This document shows positions 8,904 to 17,043 of a stretch of DNA of 64,000 bases, piece by piece. Made by a program: the position numbers and the translations under genes. The first letter of the stretch is position 1; the number at the start of each line of letters is the position of its first letter. The notes beneath the pieces are model-generated. The model saw only the letters and a list, made by a program, of their open reading frames with translations, searched no databases and was not told the origin of the DNA. This DNA comes from Candidatus Bathyarchaeia archaeon (lineage in GTDB: Archaea; Thermoproteota; Bathyarchaeia; Bathyarchaeales; Bathyarchaeaceae). Location: assembly GCA_035283685.1 (NCBI GenBank), contig DATETJ010000004.1, positions 186,001 to 250,000 of the forward strand. Direction: 5' to 3'.

Positions 8904-9749
8904 ATGCAGGAAATCCGAATAAGAAAAATGGCTCCTAACGATTTTGCCTTCGCAATCAAACTAACGGACACAATGAACTGGGACTTGACAAGAAAAGACT
9001 TCGAATTCATGATGAATCTGGAACCCAGAGGTTGTTGTGTGGCTCTAGATGAAACCCGGAGAGTGGGGTTAATAACCACGATGCATTTTGGCAGAGTTGG
9101 CTGGATTGGAAACGTGATAGTTACCCCTAGCAATCGTTCGAAAGGAGTCGGCGCCCTACTGGTGAAACATGCAATTGACTATCTGGTGGGGGAATCTGCA
9201 ACCACGATTGGTCTGTATGCTTATGTGGACACTGTGCAGTTCTATGAGAAATTGGGCTTCAAAGCCAACTCCAACTTCATCCGTCTCGTGGGACAGGGGT
9301 TCAAAATGGATCAGTACACCGAACGGATAGTGAGGATGGCTGAACGTGACCTTGAAGATGTCGCCCGCTTTGATGAGCGTTGCATGGGATGGAATCGTGA
9401 ACCATTGTTGAAGCGAATATTCAGAGATTCCAAGGACTTGTGCTATGTTGCCCGGGACAGCAATAAACTGCTTGGCTTCATAATGGCAGACTCGTACAGA
9501 CAAGAAATTGGACCGTGCGTGTCTAGCCCACGGAAACCAGAAGTAGCCATTAACCTGCTTAGGGCTGTGCTAGGCACATTTTCTGGACTGGAAATCCGCG
9601 TAGGCGTTTCGGAGAGCAGACTAGGAATCGTTGAGGCTCTCAGAGAGATGAAGTTCCAAGAGGAATTCAAAGTGGTGAGAATGTACTGGGGGCAGGTGCT
9701 GAAAGACAAGGGCTGCCTTCTAGCTATGGAGTCTTTAGAAAGAGGGTAA
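8904..9749 (+). CDS. GNAT N-acetyltransferase with C-terminal Acetyltransf_18 domain
   Basis: Two acetyltransferase-like halves. Residues 1-145 form a GNAT domain with an acetyl-CoA loop near SNRSKGVGALL and the following YEKLGFKA segment; residues 150-281 resemble the second-domain type seen in YitH/HsnT-like tandem GNATs, which ends in a strand like FKVVRMYWG. Such tandem enzymes acetylate small amines or unknown metabolites. Start ATG at 8904. No co-transcribed partner; the ABC genes downstream are convergent. Confidence 0.82.
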   Translation: MQEIRIRKMAPNDFAFAIKLTDTMNWDLTRKDFEFMMNLEPRGCCVALDETRRVGLITTMHFGRVGWIGNVIVTPSNRSKGVGALLVKHAIDYLVGESATTIGLYAYVDTVQFYEKLGFKANSNFIRLVGQGFKMDQYTERIVRMAERDLEDVARFDERCMGWNREPLLKRIFRDSKDLCYVARDSNKLLGFIMADSYRQEIGPCVSSPRKPEVAINLLRAVLGTFSGLEIRVGVSESRLGIVEALREMKFQEEFKVVRMYWGQVLKDKGCLLAMESLERG

Positions 9750-9758
9750 GTCCAGACG

Positions 9759-10559
9759 CTATTTGACTAGTCTTTTCTTCATCATGTTTATCGACAGGAC
9801 AAAGAAGAAAGGCGTTGTAACCAGAAACCAAGCAAGATTGAGCAGTAAAGATGGGTTTAGTGCGCCTGCTGTTAGCGCTCTTGTAAGCGTCACAGCATGA
9901 GTTAATGGAAACAGAATGCTGGCTAAGGTCTGCACCTGCATTGGAAGCGCGGTGATAGGAAAGAACGTGCCGCTTAGAATAAACATGGGAGTTATGAACA
10001 GGAATGCCGGGTAATTGAAAGAATCTATGTTTGGCGTTATTGCGGTGAAACACATGGCTATCGCCGAAAAAAGCAAGCCCACAAGAAAAGCGAGAGGCAG
10101 AATTGCCAAAAAGAATGGACTCTTGACAAGTCCAAAGAGAGAGATCACAACAAGCACTATGGCTGAGTTGATGAGGCTTTTTGTGGCGCCCCACAACAGC
10201 TCACCTGCTATGACTTCTTCGAGGCTTACAGGCGTGGCTATTATGGCGTCGAAAGTCTTCTGGTAATACATCCTTACAAATGAAGCGTAGGTGCATTCGA
10301 AAAACGAGGCGTACATCATCGACACAGCTACGAGCGCTGGAGCTATGAAAACGTCGTAGCGTAAGCCTTCAGGTAGTTGAACAAAGCTGCCCAGTCCTAA
10401 ACCTAAACCTAGAAGATATAGTAAAGGTTCAATGAGCGGTGGGATGAAGTTCACTTTGTAGGTTTTCATGAAGACGTCTTGGTCTCTTCTCCACACATGC
10501 CATACTCGATAACTCAGTTCGGGAATTTTGAAATATGAAGCAATTCTGCTGGCTTTCAT
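9759..10559 (-). CDS. ABC-2 type transporter permease
   Basis: Membrane subunit of an ABC exporter: about six hydrophobic segments after a short cytoplasmic N-terminus that begins MKASRIASYFKIPELSY, with the ABC-2 signature region near residues 70-130 (FFECTYASF and the following helix). It overlaps the ATPase gene by 4 bases, so the pair forms one export system, of the drug/antibiotic or polysaccharide exporter type. Substrate unknown. Confidence 0.88.
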   Translation of the reverse strand: MKASRIASYFKIPELSYRVWHVWRRDQDVFMKTYKVNFIPPLIEPLLYLLGLGLGLGSFVQLPEGLRYDVFIAPALVAVSMMYASFFECTYASFVRMYYQKTFDAIIATPVSLEEVIAGELLWGATKSLINSAIVLVVISLFGLVKSPFFLAILPLAFLVGLLFSAIAMCFTAITPNIDSFNYPAFLFITPMFILSGTFFPITALPMQVQTLASILFPLTHAVTLTRALTAGALNPSLLLNLAWFLVTTPFFFVLSINMMKKRLVK

Positions 10560-11476
10560 TCCTTCAATCGTCTCCCTGTGAGTTTTAGAAAAACGTCTTC
10601 AAGGTTGGCGTCTCTAATCATTGCTGCTTTGAAATCGAATTTGCGCAGAATCTGAGCGAATACGCCTTTGGGCTGATTGGTGAAAACCTGAATTCTGTCA
10701 GCGACCACATCAAGCCGAGCATCTGGGAAAGTCTTTTTGAGGAATTCCATAACTTCTTGGTCGTAGGCTACTTCCAGAACCTCTTCGCCTGCATGCTTTC
10801 TAATTAGATCCGCTGGCATGCCTTCCTCGATTATTTTTCCATTATCCATGATTAACAAGCGGTCGCAGAGTTGTGCAGCTTCCTCCATGTAGTGTGTCGT
10901 CAACACTATTGTAACGCCTTGCTTCTGCAGACTACGGGTTTTGTCCCAGATGAGATGGCGTGCCTGAGGGTCGAGACCTGTGGTTGGTTCATCCAGTATC
11001 AGGATTTGCGGCTCGTTTATCAAAGCTCTGGCCAGAATAAGCCGACGTTTCATTCCAGCTGACAGTTGATCGATCCGCACGTTGCGTTTCTCTTCCAACT
11101 GCACAAATTTCAGCAGTTCATCTGCCCGTTTCTGGGCAACAGCTTTAGGAAGATCGAAGTAGCGCGCGTAGACAATGAGGTTGTGGAACACTGTAAAGTC
11201 GGGATCAAGATTGTCTTCCTGAGGGGCAACTCCGATCATGCTCTTGATCTCCCTCGCTTGCCTAGTAACGTCCATGCCCGCAACGGTTAGGTTGCCAGCT
11301 GTCAAGGGCAGTACGCAGTTAGCCATCTTGATGGTAGTGGTTTTTCCAGCGCCATTCGGTCCTAAGAAGCCGAAGCATTCGCCTCTGAACACGTGAAAGT
11401 TTATGCTGTCCACTGCCATCAGGTCGCCGAACTTTTTGGTCAGAAGCTTTGCTTCAATGACAACCTCGGACTGCAT
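10556..11476 (-). CDS. ABC exporter ATP-binding protein
   Basis: ATPase of the adjacent ABC-2 exporter. Walker A GPNGAGKTT (residues 39-47), signature LSAGMKRR (138-145), Walker B ILILDEPT (158-165), H-loop TTHYMEEA. The C-terminal 80 residues are the usual DrrA-type extension. It would be translated first, with the permease following through an ATGA overlap. Confidence 0.93.
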   Translation of the reverse strand: MQSEVVIEAKLLTKKFGDLMAVDSINFHVFRGECFGFLGPNGAGKTTTIKMANCVLPLTAGNLTVAGMDVTRQAREIKSMIGVAPQEDNLDPDFTVFHNLIVYARYFDLPKAVAQKRADELLKFVQLEEKRNVRIDQLSAGMKRRLILARALINEPQILILDEPTTGLDPQARHLIWDKTRSLQKQGVTIVLTTHYMEEAAQLCDRLLIMDNGKIIEEGMPADLIRKHAGEEVLEVAYDQEVMEFLKKTFPDARLDVVADRIQVFTNQPKGVFAQILRKFDFKAAMIRDANLEDVFLKLTGRRLKE

Positions 11477-11710
11477 GGTTCAGTTACCCAACACTCATTC
11501 GTCTCATAGACTAGATTGCGCTATCTTAAGAAAATTCCCTTCTCCCATCCCAGTTGGAACTACTCAGTGCTGGTGCAGATTGTCAAATGCAGATGCAGGC
11601 AATGGTCAGTTCAATGGAACTGTCTTCTGGAATTTAATACCACAAAGCCTTAACTTGTTATCATTCTTATAATGTAAAACATAATATTCTATAGTGAGAG
11701 GAAGAGCAGA

Positions 11711-13780
11711 TTGGAAATAATGGAAAACATCATTGTCACAGGAGACTCGAACAGACACAAATTTAGATTGTCAGTTAATGTGTTTATCGTGTTGCTTGTC
11801 TCATCAGCGATTCTTCCAGGGGTCTTCATCACCCCAGTTAACGCTCAGGGTGATCCTTGGAGCGACGACGATAGCGATGGAATCCCCAACTATCTGGATG
11901 TGCCAGAATTCTATACACGGTACGCCATAGACGAACTTTCAATAGCTCATGAAACAGCGGGTGGAGTTTGGGAAGTTAAAGTTTTGTGGGTTGAACCATC
12001 TGGCATAGGTGATTTCAATATGGCTGTTAGCCGTTTAGGAGTGAACGGGTCAGAGCTCTATGAAGTAACGCAGGTAGGAGTTATAGAGCTAGACAACCTC
12101 CTCTACAGGCTAAATCTGATACCAGAATTTCTAAATTGGCTGAGCCGGATCAATCTTGTAAACAGTTCATTGATACCAGAGGTAACTCCTTTTCTTACGT
12201 CTTTGACTTCTTCTGATGGCAAATTCCGAATTATGCCCGTCCTCCAGTACAAACGAGATTTGCCCAACCTTGCGGTTTACCCTGAACTGCGGTTAAGCAT
12301 GTACCTGCTGAATGGTAGTAGCCTTCCTGCGACATTGCTTCGCGACCACGTGAACACGTTGACTCCAGAATTCTTTTCAGGAGGTTCTCATGGTGGGCTG
12401 GAAGGAGTGGCAATGGTGGGTACACAGCCGGAGAATAGTGATGGTAACGGAGATAAGAACGATGAAAAAGGCATCTTGGACCTGCTTGAGGAGATTTGGG
12501 ACTTTATAATGGGCGGAGCAAACGTAGGCAGTCTTGCTGATGTTCTCTTGGGAAAACTCGTCGACGAAATCATTGACGAAATCAAAGACATCTTAAAAGA
12601 AAAGAAGTGGTTCAAAAAAATATTTAAACTTGTCAAAGCAGTGGCGAAGAAGCTTCCTTGGATGAGATTTGTGGGTATTGTAAAAGAAGTTTTGGAGAAA
12701 CTTGAAATTCTCGATTTACCATGGTGGTTCCCTGATCCTCCAACGCATGCGTTATCCACTGATAGAATTGATATTCACCTGTATGATATGGCTGGAAACC
12801 ATTTGTTGGGAATAGACTATGCCACAAACATCACTACCTATAGTGGTCCTTGGGGATTATACTTTGGTCCCCAGCCTTGGTTCCAGCTAATGTTGATTTC
12901 TACAGAAGCCATGATAAAACCATGTCGTATCGAGTTTGTTGCAAAAGGTTCACTCGAAGCTAAAGGAACAGACGTCATGATGGAGGAATCCAATCCAGGC
13001 CCAATAAGCGTTGTTCATTCTGCTGGGTTCTTGATGCCTGATGACTCTGACAGCGGCAACATATATCTTGGAAGCCCAATGGCTGCTAACGAACTGAACA
13101 TTGTTGACCCCCTTATATATCCTCAGTCTCCTGGACCATACTTCTTCTTCAGCCCAGACACGGAACACAGGTTGACGCACAAAGTGACGGACGAGAATGA
13201 TACAGCTGTTACAGATGCAACTGTCACTGGAAGATTGTCAAATGGCACGCACACATTCTACTATCCATTCGTGAGTCTCGGAGACGGAAATTATACTGCT
13301 TTGATCGATGTGTCAACACTTCACGGTGGCTACATGCTTGATGTCGTTGCAAGAAAAGAAGGCTTTCTACCTGGTAACGTCGAGACACTCTTGATCAAAT
13401 ATCCAGGCTATGCCGACTTAAGTGGCAGAGGCGCATGGCCAGAAAAACGCCGCTACGACATCTCCAACGATGCTCCACCGAACGGCGACGGATTCGTAAC
13501 CCTTTACGCTCAAGTTGAGAATCTTGGAACTCGACCCGTGAAGGTTCAAGTTAAGTTCACTATATTCGACGAGTTCGGTATTATAGCAGATGAGGTTCTA
13601 GTGGCTTTCGAACACGGAGATTATACGCTAGGCATGGTGATGGGAGTGGACTGGGCAGGTTACGAAGCAGAACAAAGATACCATGTTGAAACTCAAGTCT
13701 GGTATGACCACAATGGAGACGACGTCGTAGATACACAGGGGACAAAAACAAAGGCTTTCAGCATCATGGTAGTACCCTAG
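11711..13780 (+). CDS. Large secreted protein with Ca-binding type segment and CARDB-like C-terminus
   Basis: An extracytoplasmic protein not recognised as an enzyme. A signal or anchor helix lies at about residues 20-45, ending near PVNAQG. It is followed at once by WSDDDSDGIPNYLD, an Asp-rich calcium-loop motif of the thrombospondin type 3 kind. The middle holds an amphipathic Lys-rich helix near residues 290-330. The C-terminal 120 residues look like a CARDB-type beta domain (VTLYAQVENLGTRPVKVQ). The next gene, 24 bases on, is also secreted; the pair probably acts at the cell surface. Start uncertain: TTG and ATG codons cluster at 11711-11720. Confidence 0.7.
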   Translation: MEIMENIIVTGDSNRHKFRLSVNVFIVLLVSSAILPGVFITPVNAQGDPWSDDDSDGIPNYLDVPEFYTRYAIDELSIAHETAGGVWEVKVLWVEPSGIGDFNMAVSRLGVNGSELYEVTQVGVIELDNLLYRLNLIPEFLNWLSRINLVNSSLIPEVTPFLTSLTSSDGKFRIMPVLQYKRDLPNLAVYPELRLSMYLLNGSSLPATLLRDHVNTLTPEFFSGGSHGGLEGVAMVGTQPENSDGNGDKNDEKGILDLLEEIWDFIMGGANVGSLADVLLGKLVDEIIDEIKDILKEKKWFKKIFKLVKAVAKKLPWMRFVGIVKEVLEKLEILDLPWWFPDPPTHALSTDRIDIHLYDMAGNHLLGIDYATNITTYSGPWGLYFGPQPWFQLMLISTEAMIKPCRIEFVAKGSLEAKGTDVMMEESNPGPISVVHSAGFLMPDDSDSGNIYLGSPMAANELNIVDPLIYPQSPGPYFFFSPDTEHRLTHKVTDENDTAVTDATVTGRLSNGTHTFYYPFVSLGDGNYTALIDVSTLHGGYMLDVVARKEGFLPGNVETLLIKYPGYADLSGRGAWPEKRRYDISNDAPPNGDGFVTLYAQVENLGTRPVKVQVKFTIFDEFGIIADEVLVAFEHGDYTLGMVMGVDWAGYEAEQRYHVETQVWYDHNGDDVVDTQGTKTKAFSIMVVP

Positions 13781-13804
13781 AAACACCATTCTTACTGCAA
13801 TCTT

Positions 13805-15367
13805 GTGCAGACGATGAAACAATCTTCTTTAAAGCGAATTGGCGTTTATTCAAAGATGCACAACAAACTTGCTGCGGCAGCTATCATAATAACTACTCTG
13901 ATAATCACGCCCTTCTCATCATCAGCATCATGGTCTAACGAAACAAGATTGACCACTGATTCAAACAGCGACTGGCGACCCTCAGTTGCCTACATAAAAG
14001 ACGGAAAAACATGGGTTGCTTGGCATTCTTATCGAACAGGGCTTGCCGACCTCTTCTACAAAACCACATCCAACGATGGAGCATCTTGGTCGCCCGACAC
14101 GAGACTCACTTTTGATCCAAGCAATGATGTGCATCCAGCAATCATGCAAACAAGAATTGGAGCTATCTGGGTTGTTTGGGCTTCAAACCGAACAGGGAAC
14201 TTCGACCTCTTTTACAAGACATCGTCAGACAATGGCGTCTCGTGGTCCGCTGAAACTCAACTTACAACCGATTTGGGCAAAGATATACTTTCTTCGACAG
14301 CTCAGACAAATGACGGACACATCTGGGTGGTGTGGATGTCCACAAGAAGTGGAAATGATGATTTGTTCTACAAAACCTCAGTTGACAACGGACTTACATG
14401 GACCGGTGACCAACAACTAACCCAAGATTCGGACGATGACAGGGCACCATGTGTGACTCAAGTCCAGAATGGCATAACGTGGGTTGTCTGGTCGTCCAAC
14501 AGGCAAGGCAACTTTGAGATTTACTACAAGACTTCTTCCGACAATGGCGCGTCATGGTCAGGCGAGGCACGGCTGACGAGAGACCCAGACTTCGATTTGT
14601 TCCCCTCGATTGCACAGGCAAGGGATGGCACGATCTGGGTTGCTTGGGACTCGGACAGAATATCCTATAGGGGCGACCCACAAGATGACCTACTCTACAG
14701 CATCTACGACGGCGTCACTTGGTCAAGCGACACTCAACTCACAACTAATGAAACAGATGACTTCATGGCAAGCACAGCTCAAGGAAAGACAGAACTCTGG
14801 GTTGTTTGGGTCTCAGATAGAACTGGCAACTACGAAATCTTCTACAAAACTGTACATATAACAGCTCACGATGTTGCTGTCACTAGCCTTTTAACTTCGC
14901 CTACTAGGGCGTACATAGGGCAGCAGGTTTCTGTAAGCGTAAATGTTGAAAACCATGGCGACTACATGGAAAACATAACAGTCAGCCTGTACTCCAAGTT
15001 GACATCCGATTCCTTAATTGGAGCACAAACCGCAACCTTGGCAAATGGAACAAGCACTACGTTGACTTTCACATGGACACCAAACATGACAGGCCTCTAT
15101 GAAATCCGTGCTGAAGCCATGATCGTTTCCGGAGAAATTGATACAGACGACAACATCTACACGAGAAACCAGCTGCTCGTAACGATTTCAGGTGACATCA
15201 ACAACGACCGAGCAGTCAACGTTCACGATCTATTCACCGCAAGCAGAGCCTACGGCTCCGACGAAAACAGCCCCAACTGGAACTCGGATGCAGACATCAA
15301 CAACGACGGAACAGTGGACACATTAGATATAGAAATCACAAGTGCCCACTGGGGGCAATCATGGTAA
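13805..15367 (+). CDS. Secreted six-bladed propeller protein with CARDB and dockerin-like domains
   Basis: Signal peptide at about residues 18-41. Residues 47-357 are six tandem repeats of about 52 residues, each with an LTxD entry, a WVVWxSxRxGN core and a FYKTSSDNGxSW exit, the pattern of sialidase/BNR-type beta-propellers. A CARDB-type domain follows (about 360-455). The C-terminus carries two calcium-loop helices, GDINNDRAVNVHDLF and ADINNDGTVDTLDIE, the arrangement of a type I dockerin. In cellulosomes dockerins dock to cohesins; no cohesin is seen here, so a free-standing calcium-binding role is as likely. GTG start at 13805, or ATG at 13814. Confidence 0.8.
   Translation: MQTMKQSSLKRIGVYSKMHNKLAAAAIIITTLIITPFSSSASWSNETRLTTDSNSDWRPSVAYIKDGKTWVAWHSYRTGLADLFYKTTSNDGASWSPDTRLTFDPSNDVHPAIMQTRIGAIWVVWASNRTGNFDLFYKTSSDNGVSWSAETQLTTDLGKDILSSTAQTNDGHIWVVWMSTRSGNDDLFYKTSVDNGLTWTGDQQLTQDSDDDRAPCVTQVQNGITWVVWSSNRQGNFEIYYKTSSDNGASWSGEARLTRDPDFDLFPSIAQARDGTIWVAWDSDRISYRGDPQDDLLYSIYDGVTWSSDTQLTTNETDDFMASTAQGKTELWVVWVSDRTGNYEIFYKTVHITAHDVAVTSLLTSPTRAYIGQQVSVSVNVENHGDYMENITVSLYSKLTSDSLIGAQTATLANGTSTTLTFTWTPNMTGLYEIRAEAMIVSGEIDTDDNIYTRNQLLVTISGDINNDRAVNVHDLFTASRAYGSDENSPNWNSDADINNDGTVDTLDIEITSAHWGQSW
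13943..14861 (+). repeat. Six tandem ~52-codon propeller-blade repeats
   Basis: In-frame protein-level repeats inside the secreted protein: six units, the fifth with a small insertion (SYRGDPQD). They diverge at DNA level, so this is an old duplication and not a recent tandem array. Confidence 0.75.
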
Positions 15368-15390
15368 GAGATACGTAGATCTTAAAGAAA

Positions 15391-16920
15391 TCAAAAGAGT
15401 AGGCTTTTGTCCACCCAATCGGGATACCATTGGTAGTATGTTAACGGTTTGGCTTGCTTTAGACCTTTGAACGTTGCTTTTGCCAACGCGATGTTGCCTT
15501 TTCTGTCCTTGTACAGTTTGACCAACGCCTTAGCTTCGAGCGCCACTAGGAGTTGGTTGAGCTGATCGTCGTTAATGCCTGCGAAATGCTCTTTCATGTC
15601 TGCTCTGCTCATGTAGAGTCCAGGGTTAACTCTGTAGTCTTCTGCCAACACCTCTAGCAGTGTGGTCTCGTTCGCTTCTTTCATGACTGCTGGTTTCGTT
15701 GTTGAGATTGGCACACCGAGTTTGGGATGTATGTGACGATGTGGCATCTTCAGGTCTTCTGCCATGGCTCGAATTCCTTGCCGATAAAGAACCATACGCA
15801 TCACCTCACTTGTCCCCGCGCCAAGCTGATTCACTTTGGCGTCTCTCCTGAAAGTCTCAAGAGGATAGAACTGAGTCCAACCGTCACCGCCCATCACTTG
15901 CTGAGCCTCTGTCATCAATCGTTCATATGCTTCTGAAGCGTACAGCTTGGCTAAGCTAGCTTCGGCGGCGACATCTACCTTCATGTCCATGAGATAAGCT
16001 GCATAGTATGTGAGGAGACGTGCAGTCTTCAACTGAGCCAAAATATCGGCAATCTTGAACTGATTCACTTCAAACTCGATGGTCGGTTCACCAAATTGGA
16101 TGCGTCTCTGAGCATGCCCAACCGCGTATTTGATGGCTTCCCGCATAGGGCCAAGCATCCCAGCTGCGAACAGATTGCGCTCGAAGTTCAATCCGTCAAC
16201 AACAACCTTCCAGCCCTCCCCTTCTGCGCCTAATCGATTGGCAATAGGAACCGTCACCTCATCAAAGTCTAGGCAGCCATTCGGCAAGCCGACCCAACCG
16301 CCGAGTTCATTGATTTTCTCCACGGTGAAGCCTTTCGCTCCTTTCTCAACCATGAAGGCGCTTAAGTGAGCATATTTCGCCCGGTCTTCAGGGCGCTCGC
16401 TTGTTTTTGCGTAAACGCAGTAGATGTCCGCCGTGCCCGCGCTACTTATGAACCGTTTCTTCCCATTCATAACGTAAACGTCGCCTTCACGCACGGCAGT
16501 GGTTTCAATTCCTCCTGCGTCAGAACCTATGGACGGTTCGGTGATGCAGATGGCGCCTAGCTTGCCCTTGGCAATCTGAGGCAGCCAGCGTTGCTTCTGT
16601 TCCTCACTGCCAAAGTGCAGAATCTGCTCTGTGCCGCCAAACATTGTGACAGAATAAGCAGCTGTCAAAGCGGCGCAAATGCGGGATAGCTCCTCAGCGA
16701 TTATGCAGCACCCTGTTGTACCTGTTTCTGTGCCTCCATAGGCGGCTGGGATAGGTGCGCCAAACCAGCCTTTGACGGCAACTTCCTTTAAGAGACCAGC
16801 GGGAAATTCTTTGGTCCACACTATTTCTTCGCCTTTAGAAAGATTCTGATCTGCAAACGTCTTGACTTCCTCAGCCAGCTTTCTTTGTTTCTCATTCCAC
16901 CATGGATACATTTCTGTCAT
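15391..16920 (-). CDS. Acyl-CoA dehydrogenase, isovaleryl-CoA type active site, C-terminal extension
   Basis: FAD-dependent alpha,beta-dehydrogenation of an acyl-CoA. ICITEPSIGSDAGG (from residue 124) is the FAD/acyl signature; residues 357-373 are FRRDAKVNQLGAGTSE. The usual catalytic Glu of short/medium-chain enzymes is Ala368, but GLNFERNLFAAG provides Glu247 at the helix-G position used by isovaleryl-CoA and long-chain dehydrogenases. The core ends near residue 395; about 110 further residues (LLEVLAEDYRVNPGLYM onward) look like a small helical winged-helix-like extension not found in standard family members. It ends PLTYYQWYPDW. A branched-chain acyl-CoA role is inferred. No ETF genes are adjacent. 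Confidence 0.88.
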   Translation of the reverse strand: MTEMYPWWNEKQRKLAEEVKTFADQNLSKGEEIVWTKEFPAGLLKEVAVKGWFGAPIPAAYGGTETGTTGCCIIAEELSRICAALTAAYSVTMFGGTEQILHFGSEEQKQRWLPQIAKGKLGAICITEPSIGSDAGGIETTAVREGDVYVMNGKKRFISSAGTADIYCVYAKTSERPEDRAKYAHLSAFMVEKGAKGFTVEKINELGGWVGLPNGCLDFDEVTVPIANRLGAEGEGWKVVVDGLNFERNLFAAGMLGPMREAIKYAVGHAQRRIQFGEPTIEFEVNQFKIADILAQLKTARLLTYYAAYLMDMKVDVAAEASLAKLYASEAYERLMTEAQQVMGGDGWTQFYPLETFRRDAKVNQLGAGTSEVMRMVLYRQGIRAMAEDLKMPHRHIHPKLGVPISTTKPAVMKEANETTLLEVLAEDYRVNPGLYMSRADMKEHFAGINDDQLNQLLVALEAKALVKLYKDRKGNIALAKATFKGLKQAKPLTYYQWYPDWVDKSLLF

Positions 16921-17043
16921 GCCTTTGCACCTGCAGTGGGAGTATCAGAATTATGTTGAGCATACTTAAAACTTGCTTAGACTATGGCTTGTCGAAAACT
17001 CTTAATAACAAAGGAGTGGTTGACATCTGGCGGAAGGGTTAAT

